A model generated the notes under the pieces. That model did no database searches. It saw only the letters and a program-made list of their open reading frames with translations, and was not told the DNA's origin. This document shows positions 38,601 to 50,600 of a DNA stretch of 64,000 bases, piece by piece. Made by a program: the position numbers and the translations under genes. Source of the stretch: Echinococcus granulosus (Eukaryota; Platyhelminthes; Cestoda; Cyclophyllidea; Taeniidae). Each line of letters starts with the position of its first letter. Positions within the stretch are counted from its first letter, which is position 1. The DNA is taken from contig NW_020170384.1 of the NCBI RefSeq assembly GCF_000524195.1, positions 1,105,989 through 1,169,988 on the forward strand, read 5' to 3'.

Positions 38601-41600
38601 TTAGTAAAAGCATCCATCCGAATACGCATTTTGTCTACTCAGTGCATGCAATCAGGCACCTAGGCGACCAATTTGTGACCTTATCAACGAGTTAAACAGA
38701 AAGAAAAAATGAATACAAACAGTAGAGCTCAGCACGCGGTGATGAACCTTGAAGAAACGCTTTGATGTATGTGATATCACTATGGTTAATAATCCTTTCT
38801 TTCTAAATAATTCGGGATTAATGTACTTCCTTCAGATAGATGTGGGCACGTGCCCTTTCGTTGGTGGGAGATGTCCGTCGGTCGCTACTGGCAAAAGAAT
38901 TTCGTTCAGAGGTATGGGGGGTGTGGAGCTGCGGAAGAAAATTATACCATAGCTTAGCGATTACTACAATGATCAAAGTTGGAAGTGAAGGAAAAAGCTA
39001 GAATATCCACACATTCCTCACAGATAGTTGAAATCTACCATCCTGTGCTTTACGCAAGTCCAATAATACTTGTAAAATTGAAAGTGGACATGACACATCC
39101 ACTGCCCAGTCAACTACCTATTGTGTGGACTAATCGGACATGTTCAAGCGAAAGAAATTCCGCTCGGCACCGACTCAGAACTGTAACTCCATTAGTGAAA
39201 TCAGCTGGTTTAAGGACCACACATATTAATGCCACAAACAACACTAACCCGTATGCTATACACAGTCTCAGTAGCGAACATTCATGCATGCAATAGAAAT
39301 GTATGGCCGCATTTTACATCGTGATTTCTCGTTACAGAATCCTCCCAAGCGCCTGTCATTTCGAAAGAATGAGGAGCATAAATATGGGGAGCTATCCCAA
39401 CCTTGATAAGCATGATTAGTCTCAATTTAATGCGGGCAACCCACAGTGTAGTGATAGGTATGTAACCCATGATTGTTCTGAAAGTAGTGATTTTAAGATT
39501 GGTAAATGTCACAAATGCTACACAGGATGAAAAAAAGACAAAGGCAGCAGTTGTAAAATTATTGGAGGTATTTGAAAGAATGTTTAGTGCTTCTAGTGCA
39601 AAAAGAAAAACAGGAGAAGGGTTTTAAAAAAGAACTGTGCAATCGCCCCACACGATGCCCATCGGACGGAATCCATGCCGATCAGATAGGTACACCTTGC
39701 CCCGATTTTTAAGATAAAAAATCCGTAGGGGCAACTGCCTGAATTAGAAAAGTCTTAAGTATGAAAAGATAAAATTTAAAATTTCATTGAAATTTTGTTA
39801 TTTGATTTAAGCGGCGCATTTATGAGTCATGGCCTCATGAATTTCATCTAATGCTAAAGAACGCTGTTGATGTTCGTTATGATTGGCTGAAAATTAAGAG
39901 TAAAATTAAGCACCAACGTTAGCGTTTTGTTAAGGAAAGCCGAGAAACTTAGATCAAGTAAATTTTGGGTACAGTGCATATGCAAGATCCAGTATATACT
40001 TCAAAATATTTAATGCAATAAGTATCATGGGCAACAAAAATAACAATACAGAAGTGCGTTTTTGCGTTCGGCTTTATTTAAGCTCCTAAATAGTCCCAGG
40101 TCATTCTAACCGCTTCATGGCTTATTCAAAGAGCTGTCAATAGACAAGCGAAGGTTATTGACAACAGAACCCTGCAAAAATGAAGAAGTGGAGCTCGAAA
40201 CGTACGTCACGGAGAAGAGCAGAGATCTTGGGCTGACTAGGAGCCTTCTGTGCTTCCCTCAGATTCTCCTGCCCTCCCCTATTGCAGATGAGCCCCGTCT
40301 TGGGGATTTCCTCGGGAATGAGGGGCGGTACAGAGACTGTTGTCTCCACAGAGGAGACCTTTCGCGACTTCTTGGCCCTACTCTTGCTGCTCTCTCCCTC
40401 TGCGCCTATGTTTGTGGTCGCCTTTTTCTTGCCTGAAGTGGACTGTTTCTTTGACTGACCAAGGGTGGAGGAGGAAGCGGAGGCGGATGCCAACGGTGAC
40501 TTATCTGGCGTCTTTAATATGATACGATAAGACAATAAAATCATAACCTTTTACAATTGGTCGAAGAGATTACGTTTTTAAACAATGTTATTACTAAAAT
40601 TTGTTAAAATGTTGCTGTTAGAGGCGAAGCAAGTAATTAAATAACTTGTAATGAAGATTACGTAATCAAATGCGAATCCGTCGGCCGCAAATTTCAAAAC
40701 CTCTAATAACTCTGCAAATATAGAAGCCGGGTATCATGGCATTCAGATCACTAGATTGGTAAATACGTAAATTACAGCCATCAATTCGAAACCGTTGTCC
40801 AAACTCAAGAGCTTCTTAAACGAGAAGCTGGAAAAGCTTTTCTTTTATGATCATACTGTTGATGGAAATGACAGAACCACAACAATAGCACGAAAAATTG
40901 TGGTTTTCCTCGTTTATCTTGATCTGGGTTATTGTTCACTCGGTTTGACGGTGTACTGCGCACTATCCTTCTGGAGTTAATCATTACAATTCAAAGGTAG
41001 TTTAGTATTTTTAAAGAGATTTTTGTATTCTTAAAAAAACTAAATTGATACTTAGGCAAACCTTAATGACCGTTACAAAACTGCTTAGCCAAGGGACACA
41101 CCTCCTTCCCCCCAAAAAAGCGTTGCAGAAAAGAAACAGTTATCATCATGCCCCGAGGCCACAAGTCGAAACCGGCCGCAAATTTATGAGTAATTAGTCC
41201 ATTGCCCAAGCTTCTATTGAGTTGACATAGAAACTTATATACGCATGCACGAGTGCACGCTTAACTGACCGGTCCGGCTTCTTCTTTCCTCCCTCTCCTT
41301 GCCTGTCTGTCCACTCATTTACTCATCCATCCAGCGATGCATGCATGCATGTATGCATGGAATGACAATTGAGCGCGCACGGAGGCGACAAACTTGGCTC
41401 TCGGATTATGCAATGCGCCACCACTGTAGCTACCGCCAAAATCGTACATGCATGTGCTAAGTCGACGGTATGTGGACGACAAACGCATCGGTGGGTAACA
41501 CCCACGCGTACACATGACCCGTGCCATCTTGGAGTACGTAAATTAATGAAAGTAGGCAATACGATCAGTAGAAGCAATACCGATAAGCGAGCTCAGAATT

Positions 41601-44600
41601 TGCCCCTGCATACGTGAAGATCTTTTTTGGATGGCATGAGAAGTAGACTGGAAATGGGAAAGAAGCAGAAAGAAGGGGGAAGAGAAGAAATGATATTTTG
41701 AAGATCAAAGACTCCACTCTTCCCAAGGCACCCAACAATCACCAATCCCTTACACTGACGTGTTTAAAAATCCGTTTGTCTTACGGCTATTCTTAAGAGC
41801 GCCCGACAGGGAAACGCCGAGCAAAGATGAGGCGTCATCCACCAAGATAGAGCATTTCCATCACTGTTAGAAGGGTCAATGGGTAATTATAAGCCATCAG
41901 ATACAGTTTGAAACGACAGGTGTTAACTACAGAGGATAGCAAGGAGAAATAAAAGTAGATTTGTTCATTTTTTGTTTATGCCATTACTGAGAAATAAATA
42001 AGCGCAGAGCCTTGTGAAAGCAGCCATGTGTCACATAATCGCTATTATCATTTGTAACAGTGAAACAACAAGAGAATGGTAATAGCATCTTGTAAGATAG
42101 ATTTCATTTTAGTAGTTAGTCTCAGGGTTATTTATGTCACCGTCCAACTCAGGTATTTTTAAAACTTCAGTGTTTCTCGTTCACTGAATCAAATATTTGA
42201 GTTGCTTTTAGTACCAAATCATCAACTGGAACACCTATTTGCGTCAACGCAAGATTAAAGACAAATATGGCCAATAAATTATGCACAAAATAGTCATTTG
42301 TGTGTTTTAAGCCAAAAAAATGCCCAAAGCAAACGTTCACGCTTAAGTTGAAGAAGGAGCCCTGTCAGGTTGTTTACGTTTCAAAAGTACAAAAAAGGCG
42401 AATGGGATAACAGAAAAACAATTTAACAAATAAAGTAGTGAGGATAAAAACAGACGGACCACTTTTAAGCGAGTGTTCATTATGAGCTTTTAACACCGCA
42501 ATTCAGCAACAAATGGCCCATTCAAAGCTATCGCATTATTAGAAGTAAAAAAACTTACGCATAACATTTTTAGTTCAGTATGCTCTATTTCAAGGCCATC
42601 ATAATACACTACTTCAACTTTATTTGTCCCTTATCAGAATTGGTGATATTTAAGACCAACGTAAAGTATCTTTTTCTCGGAGAGGAGAGGAACTAGCTGA
42701 GAAAGAGACCGGAAGGTACAAATTACTTCCGTATTTTAGACTGTCCCAAGTTCCCACGCCGTTAAATACAGGATAAAGTGGTGACACAATTTCGGGAATT
42801 AACCTCGAGTGAAATGGAAGTAAATAGTGAAAGCAAGACAAAAAGATGGATCCCTTCAATGCAACAAATACTCAGTAAGCTTCTACAAATGTACCGATGA
42901 ACAATCTGTATACTTGAAAGTGTCCTCTCAACGATTAGTAGGTCTCAGAAAGACAATATTTGATAAACTCATAAAAGCATTTGACACAAATAAGCACCAC
43001 TTAAATCCGCCACAAAAATGTAAGGGAGAGGCCCTCAGTAATTACCTTTAACTGTGAGTTCAAAAGGAGGAAATAAAAGTACGGTATTAAGCCACTTTAT
43101 TTTTTAATATTTAGTCTTCAGCCACAGATAACTTAAATATTTAAACCACCACCGAACGAAGGAGGTTATGATGTGCAAATGCTGAGAACTTGGAGGTTTC
43201 TCTTGGGTTGACTAAATGGTCAAACGTAAACAGTCTGTTTGCTACCTACAGTTGCAGACGTCAACGAAGACAGTCACTGAAACTTTGCAGAACATCATTT
43301 ATAGTGGTCTACAGGACTACCTCTAATGCAAATTTCAGACAGTGTGGGTTAGTGGGTTACCCTCGAATCACTACAGCAATTTGCATTAATGATTGAGCAA
43401 CTGAACTTTGTCTTTCACAAAACGCAGATGTGGCGCCTCGAATCGTCACGAGAAGATAGAGATGCCCTAGCTGAGGTGACAATTGAGAACAGGGCAGCAC
43501 AGCCTTTTGGGACTGCAGCGCAATGCATGGAAGGTGATTCATCTACGGTGTTCGCCGAATGACCTCTATGGACGGGTACGTGCGGCCGTGTGAGCTTACC
43601 TTCGGTGAGTCATCTCGTGGTCAGAAGCGGTTGCACAACAGGGCATTCGATATTTGTAGCGTCCGATAACGGACTGACTTGGAGGTGTGGACAGGGCTCA
43701 ATGCCACCCTCACAAATGACTTTTAAGAAGCTATGCTCAGTCGCCATAAAAATGAGATCTTGGTTGCACTGAGTTTACACATTCCATGATAAATAACAGC
43801 ATACGCTTCGTGTATCAAATGATGACTTGCTCATTTCATGTCTGAAAAATCGTCAGAAATACACCAAATATTGGTCAATACAAACGAGAAAATTAGGAGA
43901 ATACATTGGAGGAATGAAACAGTCTAAAAAGTTGGCTAAAGCAAAATATTGCCTTTGACGTAACAAAATAGCCCCGTTTTTTCCTAATTTGATAAAAGAA
44001 TGTTTACGTGTAATTATTACTTACCGTGTAGCAAAGATGTAAACCAACATTTAAGTAATGAATATATCCTACACCATTGATAGCATTGAAAACCCGTGCG
44101 TACTTACCCTCAAAGTCATTTTCTGCTACTCACTAGGACCCTTAACTCGTCCACGAGGTAGAAGACCCAAGTTGAGGTACAGGTGCAGCTGATTGGCACA
44201 TAACAACTTATCACCTTCACTGTCAACCATTCTCAGCTCAAGGCATCTTTTTTGGAGCAGCATGCAGTCCCCCTATCACACTCACAATTCTGCTTCGATT
44301 CATTTTCAGGCTGATTTTAAGACAAGACAAACAGACTGCTACATCAACTGCCTTTCCGTTTTCGTTTACAAATGTATTCCACGCCTGAGTGAGTTTTTCA
44401 TGTTAGATCCAACAAAACATTGCCTTTGGGCACACTAGGTGACTCTCGATGTTTGAATAAATATTTGCTTAAAATCAGACATAAGGGCATGAATTATGTA
44501 AAGGCAACAGAAACAAAGGTGTGTACCTTAATTAAAAAAGAGTGAGCAGCAATTGTGGTGGAAAAAATTCATCCCTTTTGACGTGAGAAGGCGAGGGAAG

Positions 44601-47600
44601 AAAATTATGAGCCACCTAAATTGGACTGTTCTATTACCTCTCGAATCTCCACGATACGATAGCAGCACATTCCTCTTTCCTGAGCAGCTTCAACATAGCA
44701 ATGCAACAAATAGGCAGACAGAAAGGGACCAAGAAAGGGGTAAAGACGGTCCCCGGTTGATGAAAGTTAATATAGTCAATATTACTGTCACTGCTGCATA
44801 CATATCTAGGAGATATGTTAAAATCAGTGAGGAATTAGTCAATCAAGTAACTGACCAACGCACAATTTTAGCTTGAAGGTAAATCGAAATAAACTGATAA
44901 ATAGGATTGAATGGAGCGTAAAACTGAAAAGGAATACAATCTCTCTTATGAGCAGATCTCCAAGTCAAAGCTTCACTAGATTAGACGAATAAAAAGGATT
45001 TTGAATGGAGGCAGATCTTTTCAATGCGACCCAATAACTGACGAGGGAATTTTCCAACGCGACCTACTATTATCTTATTTCGAGGTTATAATCATACTGG
45101 CGACACCATTTTGGAGGGAAAATGCCGAGTAGATACTAAACTAAATCAAATAACACATGCAAAGAAACACGAAGCTCTTCTAGTGACGCCTAAATTGGGA
45201 ACAGTGTGTTGCACGTGAACTCGGGTAAATAGTCATGTCAAGAGTGAACTCCGCACTGTAGCGAAATTTCGCGCATGTATTTTCAATGTTTCAAAGCTTA
45301 ATGTGTACTCAACGGCGTCTTGCCAATTACCTAAGGGGTCTTGGTTAACTTGGTGATTCACCAGGCCATTACAGGATTATTCTCAATAAATTTGTTTGTA
45401 GAGCAAAGCAAACAAATCTGAGTCGCATTTCAAAGAGCAGGCGATGATAATAGCCTCGAATACCAAGGGTTCGTGATAAAGTGGAGCACAGGCTCAAAGA
45501 TGTGCCAAGTACACAACCATGGACGAGGAGTTGATCGAGCGGCTTTAATTGCCGTGAATAAATGGTGTTTAAAATCCGAAAAACCACTTCAATCTCGATG
45601 TTCGCTGCTTTGGTGTAGGTATTGTTCTACGCCAAAGCCTCAATAAACAGCTGAATTTGTCAAACTCTTGCCAGCTATACTTCCCCACTCCATAAAGCTT
45701 GTTATGGGATTTGCAGGCGTAATTAAGATTATTTAGTGCAGTAGATGGAAACAATAGGACTCAGTCGGAGGAAGAGGATAAACTATTAGGTGAAGCTTTT
45801 ACCTTGCAATTTGTTAAACAGAAATTTACAATGCAATTTACTGGAACAATGCATAGGACTAAGTCATTAGTATTTGGGTTAAATACGACTATAGCAGTCA
45901 AATGTAGCCATTAATGCTAGACTTGCTCCAATACTTTTTTAAGGTATTAAGGTAAGCGTTAGTTTTGTTTGACTAATGTTAAATACGTTAGAAAGGGCCC
46001 TAAACGAGTAAAAGAATAGCATATTATCCATCTCAAATGATGTATTCTCAAGTTATTTTCAAAAAGGTAAACTAAACATGGAAGAAACGTTGCGGCGAGA
46101 AGTTGGTACAGGGGGATTCAAATACTGGAGTGGTATTAATTATACAACACTTTGACAGAAAGTGAAGCAGCTTCATTAGAGCAGCAGTGAATCTAAAGCT
46201 AGTGAACATCCCTCAACCCGGAATGCATGAAAAGAATGACAAAAACATTAATTTAAATGCATGTCCACACATGCAGAGTCGATTCATGGGACTAAACTGC
46301 ATCTTCTGAATAGGAAATAAACGTTCACACGACACCCAGATTGAAGAGATCAAGTTGCCCAGGTACGAGGCTGTGAGAGATTATCGTTTTTAACATTAAA
46401 GGTTCTTCTCCACGGAATGCAAATATTGAAATTGCCTGCTCGTGTCGAGTCACCGGTTAAGCATGTGCAACATTGCCAATTACATGAGACATCCTGCGAT
46501 GAGGATAAACCTCAGCTAAGCATCTTTAGGGGCATCAAAGCTTGCTTTAAAAAAAATGTGATCACGAATCTGCCACTCGAAATAAATATCCACCCGAGTG
46601 GATTTTTTTAAAAAAGCATTCGATTCCATGGAGGTATCATCAAAGAAGCAGTAAAATTCAGGTTGAAATTTTGCAAATGTGAATGGCCCAGTAAATCGCA
46701 AACCACGAGACACAGCAAGTGACCCGTGCAATCGTTCATGAGGAGATATGAACGAGTTTTGAAACAATGCAATGAGCCGAGGAGGAAGACTGGCAATGTT
46801 GCCAGCTACCGACTATAATAAACAAATGCGAGGCTGAATTGGCAGACGTATTATCTGTTAAATAACAAAGTGAAGAATAGTTGTAGTAGTTTGAAACCCT
46901 GTGTGAGAGTAACTGAAGTACATCCCAGAGGGCTCAAATACTAGCCCTTGAATAAGAAATTTTAAGAAACTACGAGTTAACAGTAGCACGTCAGCTTGTG
47001 GATTATAAAAACATTTTGTAGGAAAAAAGGGAACGCTTCAAAAGACCTGAATAAGTGAGACTCTTTTCGAATTCATTAAATTTGAGAGGACATGAACAAG
47101 CGACTAACAGTATTAAGGGAGGAAGAGTGACGGCAACGACAAACGGTATTTGGATCAGATACCGACTATCTGAACTAGAAATTATCCATACCTCAACCCA
47201 TGCTGCCCAATAACAATTTTTTTATGAAATGTCACACTCGGCGAACAACTCCTGGCTGTCGAACAAATGGATCGGTGGAGGTTAACATAAACACAGTCTA
47301 ATTTAAGTTAATCCAGGTGATATGACAAACTCATTCTATTCCTTTTGGGGTTGGTCTCCATCATGCCAACATTGAGGTAAAAACGTTTTTAATTCCGTGA
47401 CCGCTCCATAAGTCTAGGGGTTAATCTACTACTATCTGAAACGACACAAATAGATGAAGTTTGCTGACGGAAGGTTAGTAGGCTGGCGGTTCAGCACGCC
47501 TATTTCACGCCGGCCAGGTAAATGTCATTTTCATAACACCATTGAAATAAAGCTCACCATCAAATTAATTAAACTACGAGTGGGCGAAGAATAGTGCATA

Positions 47601-50600
47601 TACGTGGGTGGGAGAGTAAGCCATGTACTCGCCCTCTGTACCCAACGACTATTTTTGCACAGTTATGCTAAATAAAATGGGGACAACTTTTGAACCTCGA
47701 CTAATGTACAAATCAAGTGAACCACTTCTAAAATTGTTTATTACTTGCACTCATCCATGCACCCACTCGCTACGGCTAATACACATCGTCGTTCGACCCA
47801 GATGTGGCACTTTTCAAACAGTTCGGTTCAGCTGCACTGCCATGACACACAGCGACTCTTCAGATGATTCAGCACCTCTAATAGTATCTGGCGCCCTTGC
47901 TTAAACCGCAGAAGGACTAATAATTTGTTGATGTCTGGCGAGGGAAAATATCATTGCCTCGGTGAATCATTAAGGGTAAACTAGGCTCAAGCGATGGACA
48001 CCTGAATGAAATAAGGGCTCTCGGTCTTCAATGTCAGCGATACGGAGTGGTCAGCCCTGTAGGAGACTTTAACTGCATATTGCACATACCGATAGCAAAT
48101 TGTACTTTAACATTGAAAAACCCAAAAAAGCATCAGAAGATCTTAGATCCCATCCACTTGAGGTAGACACCATTTAAGCTCAGGAGATTGTTAGCAAAGG
48201 CTTTTTTCGCAACAAACCAAATTTCACAGCTATGTTGCTCAATGACTCAGTCAACCCCCAATTTTTTGCACTGTGATAAGCCTAACCAAGTGCAACTTAC
48301 CGGACAAGGCAGTGAAATGACGTTAGCCACAAATAATAAAGTTGAAGGTGTCAACAACCGCTTCATGTAAATTTCACACAAGGCACCTTTGGTTAAAAGA
48401 GGCCGAAATATCGGCTCCAAAACCGCATACTCTACTCCCCTGGCGTCTTATAAACAAAAATCCCAGCCACCCGCCTAATCACTTGGCGTCGTTTCCCCAA
48501 GACAAACGCGATAAAAAAATTCCTGAAGCAAAGCGCTTGGAATTTAAGTGATATAAAAAATTCACACCCATTAAAGGGACGAGTTTTAATGCTTGATTTT
48601 CAATCAAGTGCAAAGGCATTACTTAGCCTTTCCAAAGGAGAGTTTATTCAAATTTAGAAAGGCGTACGGGCAAGGCTCACCTCCTCTAAGGTGTCCATTT
48701 TACCACCGAACTGCCGCTCCTGTTTTACTTTCCTACGCTGCTCTAGGAGGGGCGTGACGGTTTCGTTTGGCGGGGAGAGAACATCGGTTGTCAGTTGGTG
48801 TTGCAGCTGTGGCTGGTGTAGAGGCGGTGGTGGCTGTACCAGAGGCATATCGACCGGCCGAGCATGAGCGGGCCACGTAGGTCCGGCCACCGCAAGACCG
48901 GGAGAAGTCTTCGGACTGATGATGACGTTGACACCGCCAGTGGCGCGGAGTCGCGAGGGCCAGGCGGGCAAGCGAGGAGCGACGCCGGAGAAGGAACCGG
49001 CGACGGAGGGTGATGGACGGGTTAGTGGAGATGCACCGCCACATGTGGGAGACGAAGACATTGCCTTGTGCGACGAGTAGGGCACGATGGGGGAGAGGAT
49101 TACGTGAGTTAGGACTCCATCTTCGTCTACGATTTGCTGTACTAAGTGCCCTGGAGGAACTTGCATCGGCATGGGCAATGGAGGGCCATTGTTAAGGACT
49201 AAGCGTACTGTTGCTGGACCTAACAGAGGGTTAAAAAGCGTCTCAGTTAAGAGGTTGGAGGTGTAGTATGTGTGGTTTAAAATAATGCAAAATTAAAATT
49301 TAAGCCCGTCAAATAAGTTGAAGAGGGCATATTTGTCATGGGCTTCTAGGACTATAGACACGCAGGCTTATGGATGTCCGCATAGTGCTTTAACGTATCA
49401 TCATTACAGAATAGCTCAAAATATACCCCTGGATTTATTTATGGGCCGATCTTTTTTTACACTAGGCATGGAGTCAAATAGCAAGAAGGTCCCATTTCGT
49501 GTGAGGTTCAGATTCTTGGATTATCAAAAAAATAAGGCAAAGTAACTGTTGAAGTGTCACGATTCCCAAGCGCACAAGTGGGTATTTTACCATCGAATTT
49601 ACCACGAAAATCAAGTTGGGGTAATAGTATGAAACACAACTAGACAACGATTGAGCGGCACGCTGCATCTGAAATAGCTGAAAGTAAGGGTATGCGTATT
49701 GATCAACAGAATTAATCAATTCCACGCAGATAAACTGGCTTCTGTAGAATGCTAGCACCATATTTTGATATCAACAAAACCTTTTCCCCTCACAATGACT
49801 AACTGTGTTGATGGTTAAAGAATAAGACGAAAAAGAGGGGTAAAAGTTAATCGGAGTAAACATCTCAGTCAATACAAGTATTTTGCATGAGGCAAACGGT
49901 GCAAGTTGAACTGAAAGCAGTTTGCCCTAAAAAATTTTGATAAAAGGATGAGATGCTACTTTTCAGAAAGCCGTGTAAAAATCACACAAGGCATACCCAA
50001 TGCTTTAGCTAGGATAGCTTCAAACTGTGACCCCTACTTCCAATCTAATTCCAAAATAACTAAAGAGAGCCAATTTTACTGTCAAAAACAGTTATATTTG
50101 AAGGCGTCTGAATTCAATATACAGAAAGGAAATGTCCCAGTGCCGGGAACATAACACTGAACTAATTAAGTAGTTATAAATGTACCGGCGAGCATACATA
50201 CAAACCCGCCTACCATAATGACAATATCATTTGAACAACAAATAGGGTAAAAGCATTACTGACGTCACTGGACTGAGATATGCAGTTTACGCATGTTTTT
50301 CACCTTCTAATCCAATAACAAATGGCATTGTGGAAAAAAAAACTTTCTTCTTTATTTCCACTTTCGAGTCAACAGAAATGGTGCTTCTAAGATCGCTGCT
50401 AAAACGAATTCTGTTTACATTGCTAAGACTGAGGTGGAGTCAAATATACAAAAGAGCAGATCAAATGTAGGAAAAGGGGTTTAAACATCTGGCAGGTTGT
50501 GTTAACAGTCAAACTGTTTCCTTACATAAAAGTGCGGGCAGTAATTGGAACACTAGCGGTTTGATGTGGCGCTGATGAAAGTGAATGCGTATATGTGACG

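Noticed and set aside
47623..47904. 93-codon ATG-started frame in FNDC3 intron 2
   Set aside because: No recognisable protein; length is within what random intron sequence produces here.
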